This document shows positions 1 to 12,144 of a DNA stretch of 64,000 nt, piece by piece; within the stretch, counting starts at the first letter, position 1, and each line of letters starts with the position of its first letter. The notes under the pieces were generated by a model. That model did no database searches. It saw nothing but the letters and a program-made list of their open reading frames with translations, and had not been told where the DNA came from. Source of the stretch: Epiperipatus broadwayi (lineage: Eukaryota > Onychophora > Udeonychophora > Euonychophora > Peripatidae); assembly GCA_028023455.1 (NCBI GenBank), contig JAQFVV010012509.1, forward strand, positions 3,346,590 through 3,410,589, given 5' to 3'. The position numbers and the translations under genes are program-made.

Positions 1-1939
1 ATCCTATGCCTAACCACATTTCTTTAAGCACTGCCCTAAGAAATGGGTCTTAGATTTCATTTTTGTCCAGAAGCACGACCTTATCTTTGATTTCTTCACG
101 ATTATATCAGTACTGACACTTCTTCATTTATTATTCCCTTTGCTTCATGACCCAGTTTTGATTTTATATTAAAATTGTGCTCTGCTCAAAAATATATATA
201 AATGCTGAATATCACTAGTTTTATTAATTAATAATTATAAATTTTATTAAACCCCCATTATTATATAAAATATCACTTTTAAACCCTCTAAACAATAAAA
301 TCAAAATCTCAAAAGAAACATACCAAATAAACCCAAAAAAAAAAACAAACACTAAAATTCTTAAGTTATCTTCTGTTCCGTATCTTTCTTATCCTTTTTT
401 CGCTTCTTCCACATTATATACCACATTAAATTATTAATTAATAATGTTATTTCAGTCATATTATACAATCCCACCGTCATAATTTATTATTTCTGTATTT
501 AAGAGTATTTGCCTAGGGGGAAATAAAGCATTCTTCTCACTAATGCTACTTAAAAGAATTTTCGATAAATATTTTGTCATATAATCAAATATAATTTTTT
601 AAATGTATTTTATTTATTTTCACAATTGCAATGGTGTGAAAATAGTTTTTCTTATATATGTAATGAATCCTGAAATGCTCCCCAAAATAATACATTAGTC
701 ACCGCATTTCAGAACCATTAACCAAAGCATTAAAAGCAGTATTATGTAATCCTTTTAATAAATGATTGGCATCTTAATACCGTACCCACCAAAGATGTAT
801 ATTAATGTATATATACTATTTAATTGATAAAAGAGCAAGTGAGAATCGTCAGCATGATTCCCAGTATGTGATTATGTATCATTTGGTAGATCGTTCATTC
901 ATGCACCCATTAATGTATATAATTAATTTGTTATATTAAACTATTTTTATTGTCTAACTTATTTGAGTCACTCGAATTCCCTTTTTCTCCACTTCCACAC
1001 GTACAAACATGCATATGCCTATTTTAGTTCAGTTCTAATATAGTTAATATATGTCTCATTGTCTTCTTCACTCTGCTATTAGGCCGGACTTAAGAATAAG
1101 TTATTGTGTGTCATCATCATATATTATTCATTGGATATTTGATCTGGGGCTGAGGGAATGGGTTTGAATCCAGGTTGGTCCCTGACCTAAATCTCAGGCT
1201 TGACTGAGTTTGACGTACATTTTTTGAGTTCCAGATCATATTAGATGGATCAACATGTTTTGACCAGTACAAAAGTAATTATAGTAGCTTTTTTATTCTC
1301 TCATTGTAAAGCTGAACTTTGTTAAGATGGAAGAAAAAGCAGACAGCTCACTGCAAATAAACTTATTAATTTATAAGTATTTATTGAATGTTTTCTTCTT
1401 CTTTAGTTTTGTTTGCAATTGTATGTACAAACTAATTTATTGATTGTAAAACGTTAAAAATCACCATTGAAATTTTGTTTGGATAATAAAAGTTTATGAA
1501 TAATATTCAGAGGACTGGAGTTCTATTGTACTTATAAAACAGAACTGTTATTTGGAGCAATTTATTGTATTGATGAAACTTAAAAGCATTTAGAACATTT
1601 CATTTAAGTACTTTATAAGATTTTGAAAATAGGAGCTCATTCAGTATATTTTTCAGCTTGCTAAATGTGATATTTACTATTATAGGAACAAGTAGGATAA
1701 CAGTCTTCTTAAAAAGTATTTAATGGAGAACTTGAGTAGGTATTAATGGTAGAAGCAGACACCATATACCTTATAAAGATCATCTCAGAATTTTTTAAAT
1801 AGGTGCAATATCAATTCATTTTATTGGTGGATATTTCTGATGATAGAATACAACGAATAAACTATAATTAAACAAGATGTCATGGAAATTAGAAAAAAAA
1901 GTTTGCTGCAGAAAAATTTAAAAAATAACATATAAAATT
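1..1939. other. AT-rich stretch without a recognisable gene
   Basis: No frame here shows protein similarity that I recognise. It is mostly A/T-rich sequence with scattered homopolymer runs. A slightly GC-richer patch near 1145-1250 contains GGTTTGAATCC, which resembles a Pol III B box, but no matching A box or cloverleaf is convincing. I leave it unassigned. Confidence 0.6.
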
Positions 1940-2118
1940 AATATTTACTAAGGCAATAAACCTAAAGCATGTGCTGTTGAAAATGCGAAGGTAGGGACCT
2001 CTACAGCTCTTAACCACAAGCTTACGCATTGGTTCCCCTTGTGGTTAAGAGCTGTAGAGGTCCCTACCTTCGCATTTTCAACCGCACATGCTTTAGATTT
2101 ATTGCCTTAGTAAATATT
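1940..2118. repeat. Near-perfect long hairpin (foldback element)
   Basis: The left arm 1940-2020 and right arm 2038-2118 are reverse complements over 81 bp with about two mismatches, and the spacer is only 17 bp. The arms begin AATATTTACTAAGG and meet at CCACAAG/CTTGTGG. They are GC-richer than the surroundings. I see no hammerhead core and no reading frame. The low arm divergence means the hairpin is young or is being homogenised. It could be a MITE-like foldback; I cannot assign a superfamily because no clear flanking duplication is visible. Confidence 0.85.
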
Positions 2119-2909
2119 ACTTACGTAATCAATACGCGTTAAATAAATTTATAATTACAACATATAAAATTGTAAATAAACAATCTAAAGGTCTCCCATT
2201 TAATATTTGTAATTTACAAATATCTTATGGCAAAACTTATTTTTATATTTCTTTTTCATTTTTTTCCCTTCTAGAGTTAAAATCACGTTCATTTGTAAGT
2301 AACTGTTAATGATGGATACATGCTCACACGTTTGGAAACTTTAATAGTAGTTACGAGTTATTTTAAAAAGTGTATATTTTATTACTTAATACTTTTTGAT
2401 ATATCTACAGTATTAGAGTTTAATTTCAGATAAGATTACTTAGTAGAATCCAAGTGAAAAAATAACTTTTAAAATACTTATGATGTAATACCTTTATTGA
2501 TTTTTATTTCACTTTTAACTATTATAATAGGAAAGAAACTCTTTTATTTATTATTAAATGCTATTGTCAATGGTTCAGTAACTTTTTATTATAAAAGAAG
2601 ACTTTATAATTAGTTTATTGATCTGATATTTTATATCTTAAAATAAAAATGTAATTATATTTTTAGTGAAATATATATTCAATACATTTTTAATATCATA
2701 AAAAAATCGATAATCTGAATAATAGAATTAATACTTCTCAAGTTCTGCAGTGCTATGGGAGAGCAGTGGACCTGGGAGATAAAGTTAAGGCATTAGTATT
2801 GGATTCTGTCAACATTGGTACCCCCAAAACTTACGACCTCCTAGTAACAAACATTAGAATACAATACTTCCTCAGTTTTCTACTTTCAACAAACATACAG
2901 AAGTTAAAC

Positions 2910-3056
2910 CACTAAACATCACATGATCACCATTTTTAATGCTAGCACATAACTGTTATTAAAGCAGATAAAACTCTCATAAGTAGTGCCAACCAGCCTT
3001 CTGGCAACCATTGATTATTCTATATGAAGAATTTTGCCTGTTTTAAACATACCAGG
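2910..3056 (+). mobile_element. Family A repeat, internally deleted copy
   Basis: It starts with the family A outer end (TTAAACCACTAAACATCACA, then ATGATCACC) and runs through GCTAGCACATAACTG. It then enters the AAAACTCTC...AGTAGTGCC arm and closes with the inverted counterpart ending TTTTGCCTGTTTTAAA. The central part that holds the hammerhead-like core in other copies is missing. The same blocks recur near 5.7, 8.4, 18.4, 19.3, 24.5, 27.3, 32.1 and 55.3 kb. Confidence 0.75.
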
Positions 3057-3259
3057 AGGATCAAATTTTAAACAATATTTAAGAAGATTTAATTTTTTGC
3101 AACTATTTTTTTCTCTGCAAATGTTTATCTTATAAACTTCTTCAGTAATAAGATGAAAAGATGGCATTATTATTAAAAATAAAGATGACATTATGAGATG
3201 AGTTCTGCAAAAAATTATATAGTGATAAAAAAAGAACAAAGTATTTGCTACAATGATTA

Positions 3260-4745
3260 TATTTTTTGAATTGCCTAGTATTTTAAATGATGAAGTGAGA
3301 AATGTAATTTAGTCTACAAAGAAGGGAGAAGATCCAGGAAATGATAAAGTTGTAATTAATATCTTAAAAGAAAAGGTGAAGAAATAGAAAAATTATTGGC
3401 AAAGTTAAATCCAAATATCTAAATGATAAAGATGAACCAGATGATTGGAAAAATGTAATAATAATATTGATATTTAAGAAAGGTGAAAAATAAAAAATTA
3501 TAAACCTATCAGCTTATATCAAGAAAGTACAAATTGTCTACAGAAAACTTTGGCTTCTAACAGGTTAAATGAACAAATTAGATTTGAAATTGATTTAGCA
3601 CAATGGATCATATCCAAGTATTGAGAGATGTTGCAGAAAGGACCAATGAATTTGGGTTGCCATTATGCTTTACATTATTAAGAGACAATTTTCCACAGTG
3701 ACTAAAGTTTTGGATAGTCAAACTATAGATTCAATATATTGCCATATTCTGAAGAATATTCATCAATATGCAACAGCAGTGACTAATTATATAATTGATA
3801 CTAAGAAGATTAATACTGCAAGAATGTATAGCAGGATGATTCCATATTTCCAAATATTACTGCAGTTTTATAGGAAGAATTTTGCAGATTAAAATGGAAA
3901 GTTAAGGAAATTAAATGGAAATTTTTTACGGACAATGTAATTATTTTCCAAATAATTATTTAGAGCTTAGAAATAATTCAAGAATTATCAGATGAAGATA
4001 AAATATTGGCTAAAAATAAATACTAAAAATATAATAATGTTTAATGGATTTTTCTTAGAAGAAGAAAATAAAACAGGCAAAACTCTCTATACAGTAGTGC
4101 TTATAACAGTTATGTGCAGCATAAGAAATGGTGATCATGTGATGTTTAGTGGTTTAAAAAGAAAATAAAGATTGCTAATCATGAATTAGACTATATTCGC
4201 AACTACAAATACCTTGGGAAAGTTAGAAACACAATAGTTGAAATTAATTATAGAACTTGGATGGAGTGCTATTTAATATCAAAAAGAAATATACCTATAT
4301 ATTTGAAAAGGAAGGTTTTTAATGTACATGTTTTACCAGTTTTTACTTATGGATTTGAGATTTGGACACCTAAAAAAACAATAAAGAGGCTTCAAATCAT
4401 CAATGTAGTATGTTAGAGATCTTTTCTGGAAATAATAAGAAAAGATCAAAAATATAATATCCAGATAAGAGAACAAACAGGCTTCATTAAAATATTATTA
4501 AAAACATTAAGAGGTTAAATTGGAGATAGATTGAACATATTTCTAGAAGAGATTATTGTAAACAGACAGTTGAACTTTTAAATTGGACACCAAGAGATTG
4601 TAAAAAAATTAGAAATCTACCACATATGAGATGTATGGATGAGAAAAGGAAGTTTGATGGTATAATGTGAAAAGTGAGTTCATGGTTTAGAGAAACTGGA
4701 TTAAACTTGGAGAAGTCATCATTTTATAATACAATGATTATGGTT
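3260..4745 (+). pseudogene. Decayed RTE-type non-LTR retrotransposon (reverse transcriptase region)
   Basis: In-frame pieces in the correct order match the RT domain of RTE-like LINEs. Around 3270-3400 a block reads like 'EV...KKGEDPGNDK'. Near 3430-3500 comes 'DDWKNVIIILIFKKGE', corresponding to W...I.PI.KKG. At 3665-3892 there is a 75-codon frame (TKVLDSQTIDSIY...) that corresponds to the catalytic palm and RQG-type region but lacks an intact FxDD motif. Next are 'QELSDEDK' near 3980, 'NYKYLGKV' near 4200 and the C-terminal 'RKDQKYNIQIREQTG' near 4445. Frames change repeatedly and stops are frequent, so it is dead. A family A fragment interrupts it at about 4072-4160. The start is 5'-truncated and no endonuclease domain is recognisable. 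Confidence 0.85.
4072..4160 (-). mobile_element. Family A fragment nested in the RTE remnant
   Basis: The AACAGGCAAAACTCTC...AGTAGTGC arm is joined directly to TTATAACAGTTATGTG and the CATAAGAAATGGTGATCATG outer end. LINE sequence is readable on both sides, so this repeat inserted after the LINE or replaced a small part of it. The ribozyme-like centre is absent. Confidence 0.75.
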
Positions 4746-5639
4746 GAAAATAATATTAATGATCAAGATGCTTATCTTTTAATCTGCTTATTTTACATCT
4801 TATAATAATGTCTTTTAACATTTTTCGAAGCAAACATTCAGAAAGGCTTTAATATTTTGCTATTCTACTTTCCAGATATTTAATCCCATTAAAAGCAATA
4901 AATACTATGTCATTAAGGTGATTTTGAAATACTTTCAAATGTAATCACGATCAATCTCTTTCATAAAAATGGTGCTTAACTCACGACATGATGAAATAAT
5001 TCATTGCTTTATTACTTAAAGTAGGCATTACAAATAAATTGGGCCTTGATCTTGAATCAAGAGTCTGTTACTTTCAATTTATGGGCATGATGTGTTATTA
5101 CATAAACCAATCAATATGCTCTTAACTTTCTGGCTGTGATATATGTTGTAAAAAGCAGCAAAACAATATATGTTATTTGGTTATATTATATCCAAGAATA
5201 ATCTGTAATATAAAACATCTGGTAATTAGATTCTCTATTTCTGTGTTTATAGAAATGCTTATTCTTTTTTAAAACAGTTTCTACAGAGGTTATTATGTGT
5301 AGAATAATCTCTAGGACTATTTTTTTTTTTTTGCTTAACCGAAAGGAAAGTGATAGTTTTTTGGTTTTCTGTTATCAGAACTAATAAAACTTTAACATTG
5401 AGGTAGTGACTTTATGCTGAAAAATGAGTTTTCACTTTGATAGACAAATTGATTTATGACTTTTCTTACCTGAAAATAGCCACAGGCTACCTTTAATATA
5501 AGATAAGCTAACCAAAATCTCACTATCTAGTCTCTGTAAAAATACAACTTCCCTCCACCAATAGAGACAGCTAAATCATATTACCATTATAACATTTATT
5601 TTTGCAATCAGTGCGTTGACATTCATATGACAAGCCTGA

Positions 5640-5945
5640 ATTGAAACAGACAAAATTCTCCATACTGTAGCGCCACTCAGTGCAAGCCAGAATAATCAAT
5701 GGATGCCAAAAGGCTTGTACATAAAATCCCTATCTAGTGTCTACTCATCCAATATCCCCAGACTAGTTTCTAGCTTGTGGCTTTTGTCAGTGGGGAGCCT
5801 TAGATCTGAGAGCATGCTAACAGTTATGAGCCAATAAACATCACATGATCACCATTTCAATACGTATAGAGAGTTTTGCCTGTTTTAATAACAGTTATGA
5901 GCAAGCATAAGAAATGGTGATCATGTGATGTTTAGTGGTTTAAAG
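5640..5945 (-). mobile_element. Family A repeat with hammerhead-like core
   Basis: This copy contains the arm (AAAATTCTCCATACTGTAG), the central block and a second arm GTATAGAGAGTTTTGCCTGT. It ends with CATAAGAAATGGTGATCATG followed by TTTAGTGGTTTAAA. The two arms are inverted relative to each other, so the element folds back. The central block holds the core described at 5755-5796. The element has several short deletions compared with the 27.2-27.8 kb copy. Confidence 0.75.
5755..5796 (-). ncRNA. Hammerhead-like core, family A (decayed)
   Basis: Read on the minus strand the order is CCCCA, CTGACAA, AGCCACAAGCT, AGAAA, ACTAGT, C, TGGGG. CTGACAA departs from CTGANGA at one position. GAA, the palindromic stem III ACTAGT, the cleavage-site C and the stem I pairing CCCCA/TGGGG remain. 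As in other family A copies, an extra A lies between the core and stem II. It is probably inactive. Confidence 0.5.
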
Positions 5946-6626
5946 CCTGGATTGATCTGCAACCATTACAATTCTAACTAATAATATTAAATTTATCAAT
6001 ACTATTAGATGGCTAATTATCTTGGCTATAGTCTGTTTACCATAAAAAAATATAAACCTGTTTGTTATTGAAAAAAAAAGAAGATTAATTGTGCCTGATT
6101 CAAACCTGAGGTCATAAGCATAACTGGAAAATATGATTAAAATTGCATAGGGCTTTTTTATTTCAGCATTGTATTTTTTTAAAACTATTAACTATAATTG
6201 ATTTTTAAAACAGATTAATATATTTTCAGAACTTAACAGAACTAAGCGGAGAAAATAAATTGCTAAATAAATGAGCTGAATTTTAAATAAAACGAAAAGA
6301 AAAAAAAAAATTCATATTTGTATGTTTTTAATATTTAGGATATAATAACTGTTTACAACGTTATTAAAATGAAGTTATAATGTTATTACTATTTAATATT
6401 TATATTAAATAAAGATTGAGGGGGGAAAAACAGAAATGTTTATTTTTTTATTACTACTTTATAAAAGTTTCCATATGGTTCTAAATTTAAGCATTCAATG
6501 CTTTAGTAAAAATAAAGAATTGCAGTTATTAAAATTAATAGTTATTTAATTATGATTTACATTTTAATCTGCATATGATTGCTTTTAAAATATGGTGAGA
6601 TTTATAGTGTGGGAATAAAAAATGCT

Positions 6627-6736
6627 TTTTTTTCCTATGTCATAGTATCGGCCAGGAGGTGAACCCGCAACAACTGTCTGCAAACAACTGCTTGCTTGCA
6701 AGGTGGCTGCGCTGACCTCTCGGCTAACAATGCTTG
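6627..6736 (-). mobile_element. tRNA-derived SINE (110 bp)
   Basis: On the minus strand it begins CAAGCATTG and has an A-box-like TTAGCCGAGAGGTCAGCG. It continues through GCAAGCAAGCAG...CAGACAGTTG, a B-box-like GGGTTCACCTCC and the family end GGCCGATACTATGACATA, then an A-rich tail. Short matching flanks (AAAGCAT) lie on both sides. The same 5' end, boxes and 3' end occur at 13976-14081 and 30770-30873. The long middle segment resembles a class II tRNA with an extended variable arm. It is too altered to be a working tRNA gene. Confidence 0.8.
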
Positions 6737-6739
6737 ACA

Positions 6740-8395
6740 TATATGCTTTGTTGAATTATTATTGCATGTTCACATAATTTAAAACCATCATTAGTGTCAA
6801 ACCAAGATTTTAAGACTAATAGTGTTGCTCCTCTATATTAAATGCACATTTATAATATTACTTTTCCACTATTTTTTATACATAGTTATTATGCCTTTAT
6901 ATTATAACTATTATATACTAATCTATTATTTTTTAAGTAATTAATACTTTTTAATTGTATTTCTTTTTTTCCCCAAGATCTTAAAGTATATTTGTGAACT
7001 AATTTTATATTTTAATATTGTAAAAAAAAATAATGAAAAATAGTATAAATAATTGGACAATAATGTAAAATAATAATTACATTAAAATTATGGTGATCAT
7101 CAATATTCACAGGTAATGTAGAAGGTAAACCAACATTTCTAAATGAGGAGATAATTTTTCCTTACCATATACTTTAATCACATAGAAATATATTAGTTCA
7201 CAGAAGGTAGTACTGGATTTCTTAACCATGTGGGGTGATTTAATATTTTACCCATATAATATATCATAATAACAATATTTTGTAAAATAAGATAAAGGTA
7301 AGTAAGGGCTCAACACCATCAAAATATGATATCTTTCCACCTCTCCAGCCTTGAAGGATGTATGATATTACAATTGTATTTTTGTTTTTACAGTTAGAAC
7401 ACAGATGATCATCTGATCAACCCAGATTAACCTTGGATCATTATCATTTAGGTAAGAATAGCAACATTTATTGGTTATGCATCTTTACTTGAAAGAAACA
7501 TCATAAGCATATTGTGATCTAAGAAAATTCAAGAATCTCCAATCATGGACTTTAATATTAAGATGGTAATTAATTTTCACTGTTTATGGTTTAATGTAAT
7601 TGGAATATTAATAAATTATTCAATCAGAATTGTAAGTAGGAATATTTTAATCTGATAATATAATTTAGTTTTAATACAAGAAATCCAAAATGTTCAAAAT
7701 GGTAGTAACTCTCTTAAAGGTACAAATTATATGATATATAATTTAGTTTCTTAATGTTTACCATTTAGTAATATTTCATGATTAAAATAGTATTTTGTAA
7801 TTAATAGTTAAACCATAGAATATTCATTGACCATTAGTTGAAATCCTGGCTGAATTAAATAGCATGGTTTGTGTTTGAAAGTGATCTTCAAGCAACAAAT
7901 GACGGATTGAGATCAGACCAAACTAAGATATTTTTATTTTCCAGATATCAATAAATTCTTGCATCTGCTGCTTTTAAAACTCCTACACTATTACTGTACT
8001 AAAGCACAGAATCATGAGAAACAATGTATTTGGCTTATCACAACAGATTCACCTGATTGACCTGATTTTTAAAACTTTTTTCAGCTAGAAATTGTTCTGT
8101 GAGTTTTTAGCTTACGCACCCATTATTTGATCATTGCATAAAATACACAGGATATTATTTTTAGAATTCACATTTAAACTTATTCATATGTTGAACTTGC
8201 ATATCTTACTTTCATGATATTAGCTCTCAATCCCAAAGGTTCTAGGTGTTAAGAAAAAAAGTATGGAGAATTTTGAAATAAAATTTAATTAAACAAAATG
8301 TGATTTTTAAAATAGTCCCAGAATTTAATCATATTATATTCCATATACTTGGAAATAAATGATAATTAAAAGCCTTGCAATGGAAACATGGTTAC
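6740..8395. other. AT-rich stretch without a recognisable gene
   Basis: No repeat family described here and no plausible coding frame was recognised. It has only short A and T runs. Confidence 0.55.
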
Positions 8396-8399
8396 GACA

Positions 8400-8512
8400 T
8401 TAAAACAGGCAAAACTCTCCATACAGTAGTGCCACTCAATGAAACCCAGAGTAATCAGTGGATGCCAGAAAGCAAGCATAAGAAATGGTGGTCATGTAAT
8501 GGTTAGGGCATT
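8400..8512. mobile_element. Family A fragment
   Basis: It contains AAAACAGGCAAAACTCTCCA, then TACAGTAGTGCCACTCA and AATCAGTGGATGCCAGAA. This jumps directly to AGCATAAGAAATGGTGGTC from the opposite end. The centre with the hammerhead-like core is deleted, so only the two ends remain. Confidence 0.75.
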
Positions 8513-8759
8513 ATTAACCATTATTAATAAAAATATAAAAACTATTTTGTGGGAATCAGATGGATTTTAAAAAGATTTGTAAACATTTTGTTTGTTTCCT
8601 AATTACAAGAGACTTGGATTTTCTGATATTGGATTATACTTCCTGATTGACTTGATACCAAACAAAGATCACATGAATTTTCAATTTACACTCAACATTG
8701 ATTATTCAAACTTATAACAGGTGTTTTGGAATAGATTTCTCAAAAACGTTAAAAGAACT

Positions 8760-8985
8760 CATTCTGAACTACTTGGGAAAAAGTTGGAACTATAATTTAA
8801 AAAAGGGTCTAAATAGAATAAGATAAAAGAAACTATAAAAAGATTATGCATAAGATACATGGATGAAATAAAAAGATTTCTGAAGTAATATGAAAAAAAA
8901 GTATAGATCAAAGAAACTGAATACAACTTGAAGAGATCTTCATTTTTATGGATTAATAATGGCAGAAATGATACTGATGATAATA
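8760..8985 (+). pseudogene. 3' end fragment of an RTE-type LINE
   Basis: The frame around 8850-8960 reads like 'IRYMDEIKRFLK*YEKK' and then 'LKRSSFLWINNG'. This parallels the C-terminus of the better copy at 45.75-46.08 kb ('VRWMDEIRKCGG' ... 'LGEIFILL'). It ends in TGATACTGATGATAATAAC, a decayed form of the TGATGA-rich 3' end seen in other copies. Only the last 70 or so codons are recognisable. Confidence 0.65.
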
Positions 8986-9039
8986 ACAATGTTCATTATT
9001 CTCTTGAGTCTAAAATTATAATGTGGATAACTAAAGTTA

Positions 9040-10297
9040 ATGACATCATCAATAGTTTTAGAATGCTGGTGACAGTTCTTTTTGTCTATATTAGATAAAC
9101 TTCAAAGTCCTGAATAAAATTATAAATACTAATACGGAAATTAGTTTGAGTATAAACACAAAATAAAAAACAGTTCCAATATTTTTTGCCAAAAAATATT
9201 GAAAAAAACTTTAAAATCACCAATTATTTTTTCACTTTTAAAAACAATTTTTTTTGTGTGTGTATGAATAGTAGTTTCAGCGGATTAACAACCGTTATTA
9301 GATATTTATAAATTAATTATTACAATGTATTATTAATTATTTGAACAATCGTTTTATACATTTATAAAGTTTTCATAAGTATTATTCCTCCATTTTTAAT
9401 ATAATGAAACAAACTACAAATATGTAAAAATAATTGTTTTATATCTATGCAATTCTAGTTTTTAAATATACAGATAAGAATGTGTATAATACATAACTTA
9501 TAAGCAGTCTTTAAATCTGCAGAAGTACTTTCGGTTAATTTCTTAAACCTGCTTCAACTGCCATTAAATTTAAAAAAACAAAACAAAGCGGAAGCAAACG
9601 TCATTATTCCTATTTATAAAAATTGCCTCCTTAATTTTTTTTTTATTATGGTTTCTCTCTTCATGAAGAAGTTTCACATTTTCAAAATCAAATTTATATT
9701 TATATGTTTTTTTATGATCAAAGAAAACTGAAGCAATCATTAAATCACCATTCTTCTTACTTTTTACACTCTTATATTATGATTACAATTTCGTTTTAAT
9801 TACATTACATAATTTGTATATATTTCTTGCTATTTTTTATATATTTCTATTATTATATTATAAATTGTTTATTTTTATTCATAATATTTTCGGTTCTATC
9901 AACCTATTTTCAATAGTTTATTTTAATATTTGCAATAATATTTTTATTAAATAAGCATATTTTTTTATATACATGTATCTTCTATTTTCAATTGTTATAT
10001 TACAAATGTCAAATAAACTATTTTAATTTTTTAATCTTAGTTGTAATTTTCTCTGTTGATTTTTGAAAATAATATATTCTATTTTATTATTATTAAAATT
10101 TTTTTTTTCTCTACTTTTATGTTAACTTTTATATTTAGAGAATTTGCTATTTTTCTTAAGTCTTTATTAATTATACTTTCTTTTTTTACATTCTTTACAT
10201 ATAATTTCAAATATTCTATCTTTTATATTTCTTGGTTTTTTGGTAACTATTTTTATATTAATTATATCTTTACAGTATTTATTTAATTTTATTATTA
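9040..10297. repeat. Direct repeat unit 1 (about 1.26 kb), very AT-rich
   Basis: It begins CATCATCAATAGTTTTAGAA and ends near TTACAGTATTTATTTAATTT. Almost the whole length recurs as unit 2 at 10350-11676. It contains a distinctive GCTTCAACTGCCATTAAATT patch and AAACAAAGCGGAAGCAAACG. There is no coding potential: the 76-codon frame near 10056 is almost all F, I, L and Y from AT-rich DNA. Confidence 0.85.
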
Positions 10298-10349
10298 ATT
10301 TTGCTGGAAATATTTGTATCATTTTTGAAAATAGTGACATAAAAATGAT

Positions 10350-11676
10350 ATCATCAATAGTTTTAGAATGCTGGTGACAGTTCGTTTTGTCTATATTAGA
10401 TAAACTTTAAAGTCCTGAATAAAATTATAAATACTAATACGGAAATTAGTTTGAATATAAATACAAAATAAAAAACAATTCTAATATTTTTTGCCAAAAA
10501 ATATTGAAAAGAAAACAACAGCATAGTAATAATCTTTTTAATGAAGTATGAAAATTTTAATTATTTTAAAATCGATTATTTTTTTACTTTTAAAAACAAT
10601 TTTTTTTTGTGTGTATGAATAGCAGTTTCAGAGGATTAACAACCTTCATTAAATATTTATAAATTAATTATTACAATGTATTATTAATTATTTGAACAAT
10701 CATTTTATACATTTATAAAGTTTTCATAAGTATTATTCCTCCATTTTTAATATAATGAAACAAACTACAAATATGTAAAAATAATTGTTTTATATCTATG
10801 CAATTCTAGTTTTTAAATATACAGATAAGAATGTGTATAATACATAACTTATAAGCAGTCTTTAAATCTGCAGAAGTACTTTTGGTTAATTTCTTAAACC
10901 TGCTTCAACTGCCATTAAATTAAAAAAACAAAACAAAGCGGAAGCAAACGTCATTATTCCTATTTATAAAAATTGCCTCCTTAATTTTTCTTCTATTATA
11001 GTTTCTCTCTTCATGAATAATTTTCACACTTTCAAAATCAAATTTAAATTTATATTTACATGTTTTTTCATGATCAAAGAAAACTGAAGCAATCATTAAA
11101 TCACCGTTATTCTTACTTTTTACACGCTTATATTATGATTACAATTTTGTTTTAATTAACGGACATTTTATTTATATTACATAATTTGTATATATTTCTT
11201 GCTATTTTTATATATTTCTATTATTTTATAAATTGTTTATTTTTATTCATAATATTTTCATTTATAATTCTATCAACCTATTTTCAATAGTTTATTTAAA
11301 TATTTGCAATAATATTTTTATTAAATGAGCTTATTTTTTTTGCATATACTTATCTGTTATTTTCAATTGTTACATTACAAATGTCAAATAAACTATTTTA
11401 ATTTTTTAATCTTGGTTATAATTTTCTCAGTTGATTTTTGAAAAAAATATATTCTATTTTATTATTATTAAAATTATTTTTTTTCTCTACTTTTATGTTA
11501 ACTTTTATATTTAGAGAATTTGCTATTTTTCTTAAGTCTTTATTAATTATACTTCCTTTTTTTACATTCTTTACATATAATTTCAATTATTCTATCTATC
11601 ATATTTTTTGTTTTTTTGGTAACTATTTTTATATTAATTAAATCTTTACAGTATTTGTTTAATTTTATTATAAATA
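10350..11676. repeat. Direct repeat unit 2 (about 1.33 kb)
   Basis: It is collinear with unit 1 and begins with the same CATCATCAATAGTTTTAGAA. It carries an extra segment of about 65 bp near 10510-10575 (GAAAACAACAGCATAGTAAT...) and several small indels. About 50 bp of unrelated sequence lies between the units. It could be a tandem duplication, a two-copy satellite remnant or LTR-like ends that lost their interior. I favour tandem duplication because no protein remnants lie between the copies. Confidence 0.85.
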
Positions 11677-11724
11677 ATAACTAAACAAAAAAAATCAAAA
11701 TAGCTATATTTATAAAAATAATTC

Positions 11725-11815
11725 AATATATAAGGGATTTAAACTCAGACTTTCACACGACCCTCAACTATCCATGCTATCTCATACTGCTAATATACTT
11801 GATCACACACATCCC
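11725..11815 (-). repeat. tRNA-like module of family C, solitary
   Basis: On the minus strand the order is GATCAAGTATATTAGCAGTA, TGAGATAGCATGGATAGTTG, AGGGTCGTGTGAAAGTCTGA and GTTTAAATCC. TAGCATGGATAG resembles a Pol III A box. The GTTTAAATCC block corresponds to GTTCAAACCCC in better copies and resembles a B box. The same module lies beside hammerhead-like cores at 12.2, 28.9, 35.7 and 36.2 kb. Confidence 0.65.
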
Positions 11816-12144
11816 AAAAAGATAAACGATCTCACCAATATATGTATTTCGTAATAGTAGTAGTAATAAGAAATTTTTTTTATTTAAAAGTCAACAGAGC
11901 AAGATATAAACAAGATTTTAAAAAAATAAAAAAATAAATTAACTTACATTTACAAAGAACTAATTAATAGCAAATATTAATGCAGATATTAAATAAAATA
12001 ATTGAAAATTAATTGGTAGAATTATATATAAAAATATTATAAATGAAAACAAGACAACAGAAAGAAAATATATGAAAAAAGCAAAATAAATAAATAAATT
12101 ATATATATATATAAGCATTATATAGATAAATAAATTATACATAT

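Noticed and set aside
1145-1250. Possible tRNA-derived SINE with GGTTTGAATCC
   Set aside because: There is only a B-box-like sequence, with no A box at the proper distance, no tail, no flanking duplication and no second copy seen.
8759-8989. 76-codon minus-strand open frame rich in serine, leucine and phenylalanine
   Set aside because: The plus strand of the same interval reads as a decayed RTE tail, so this is its shadow.
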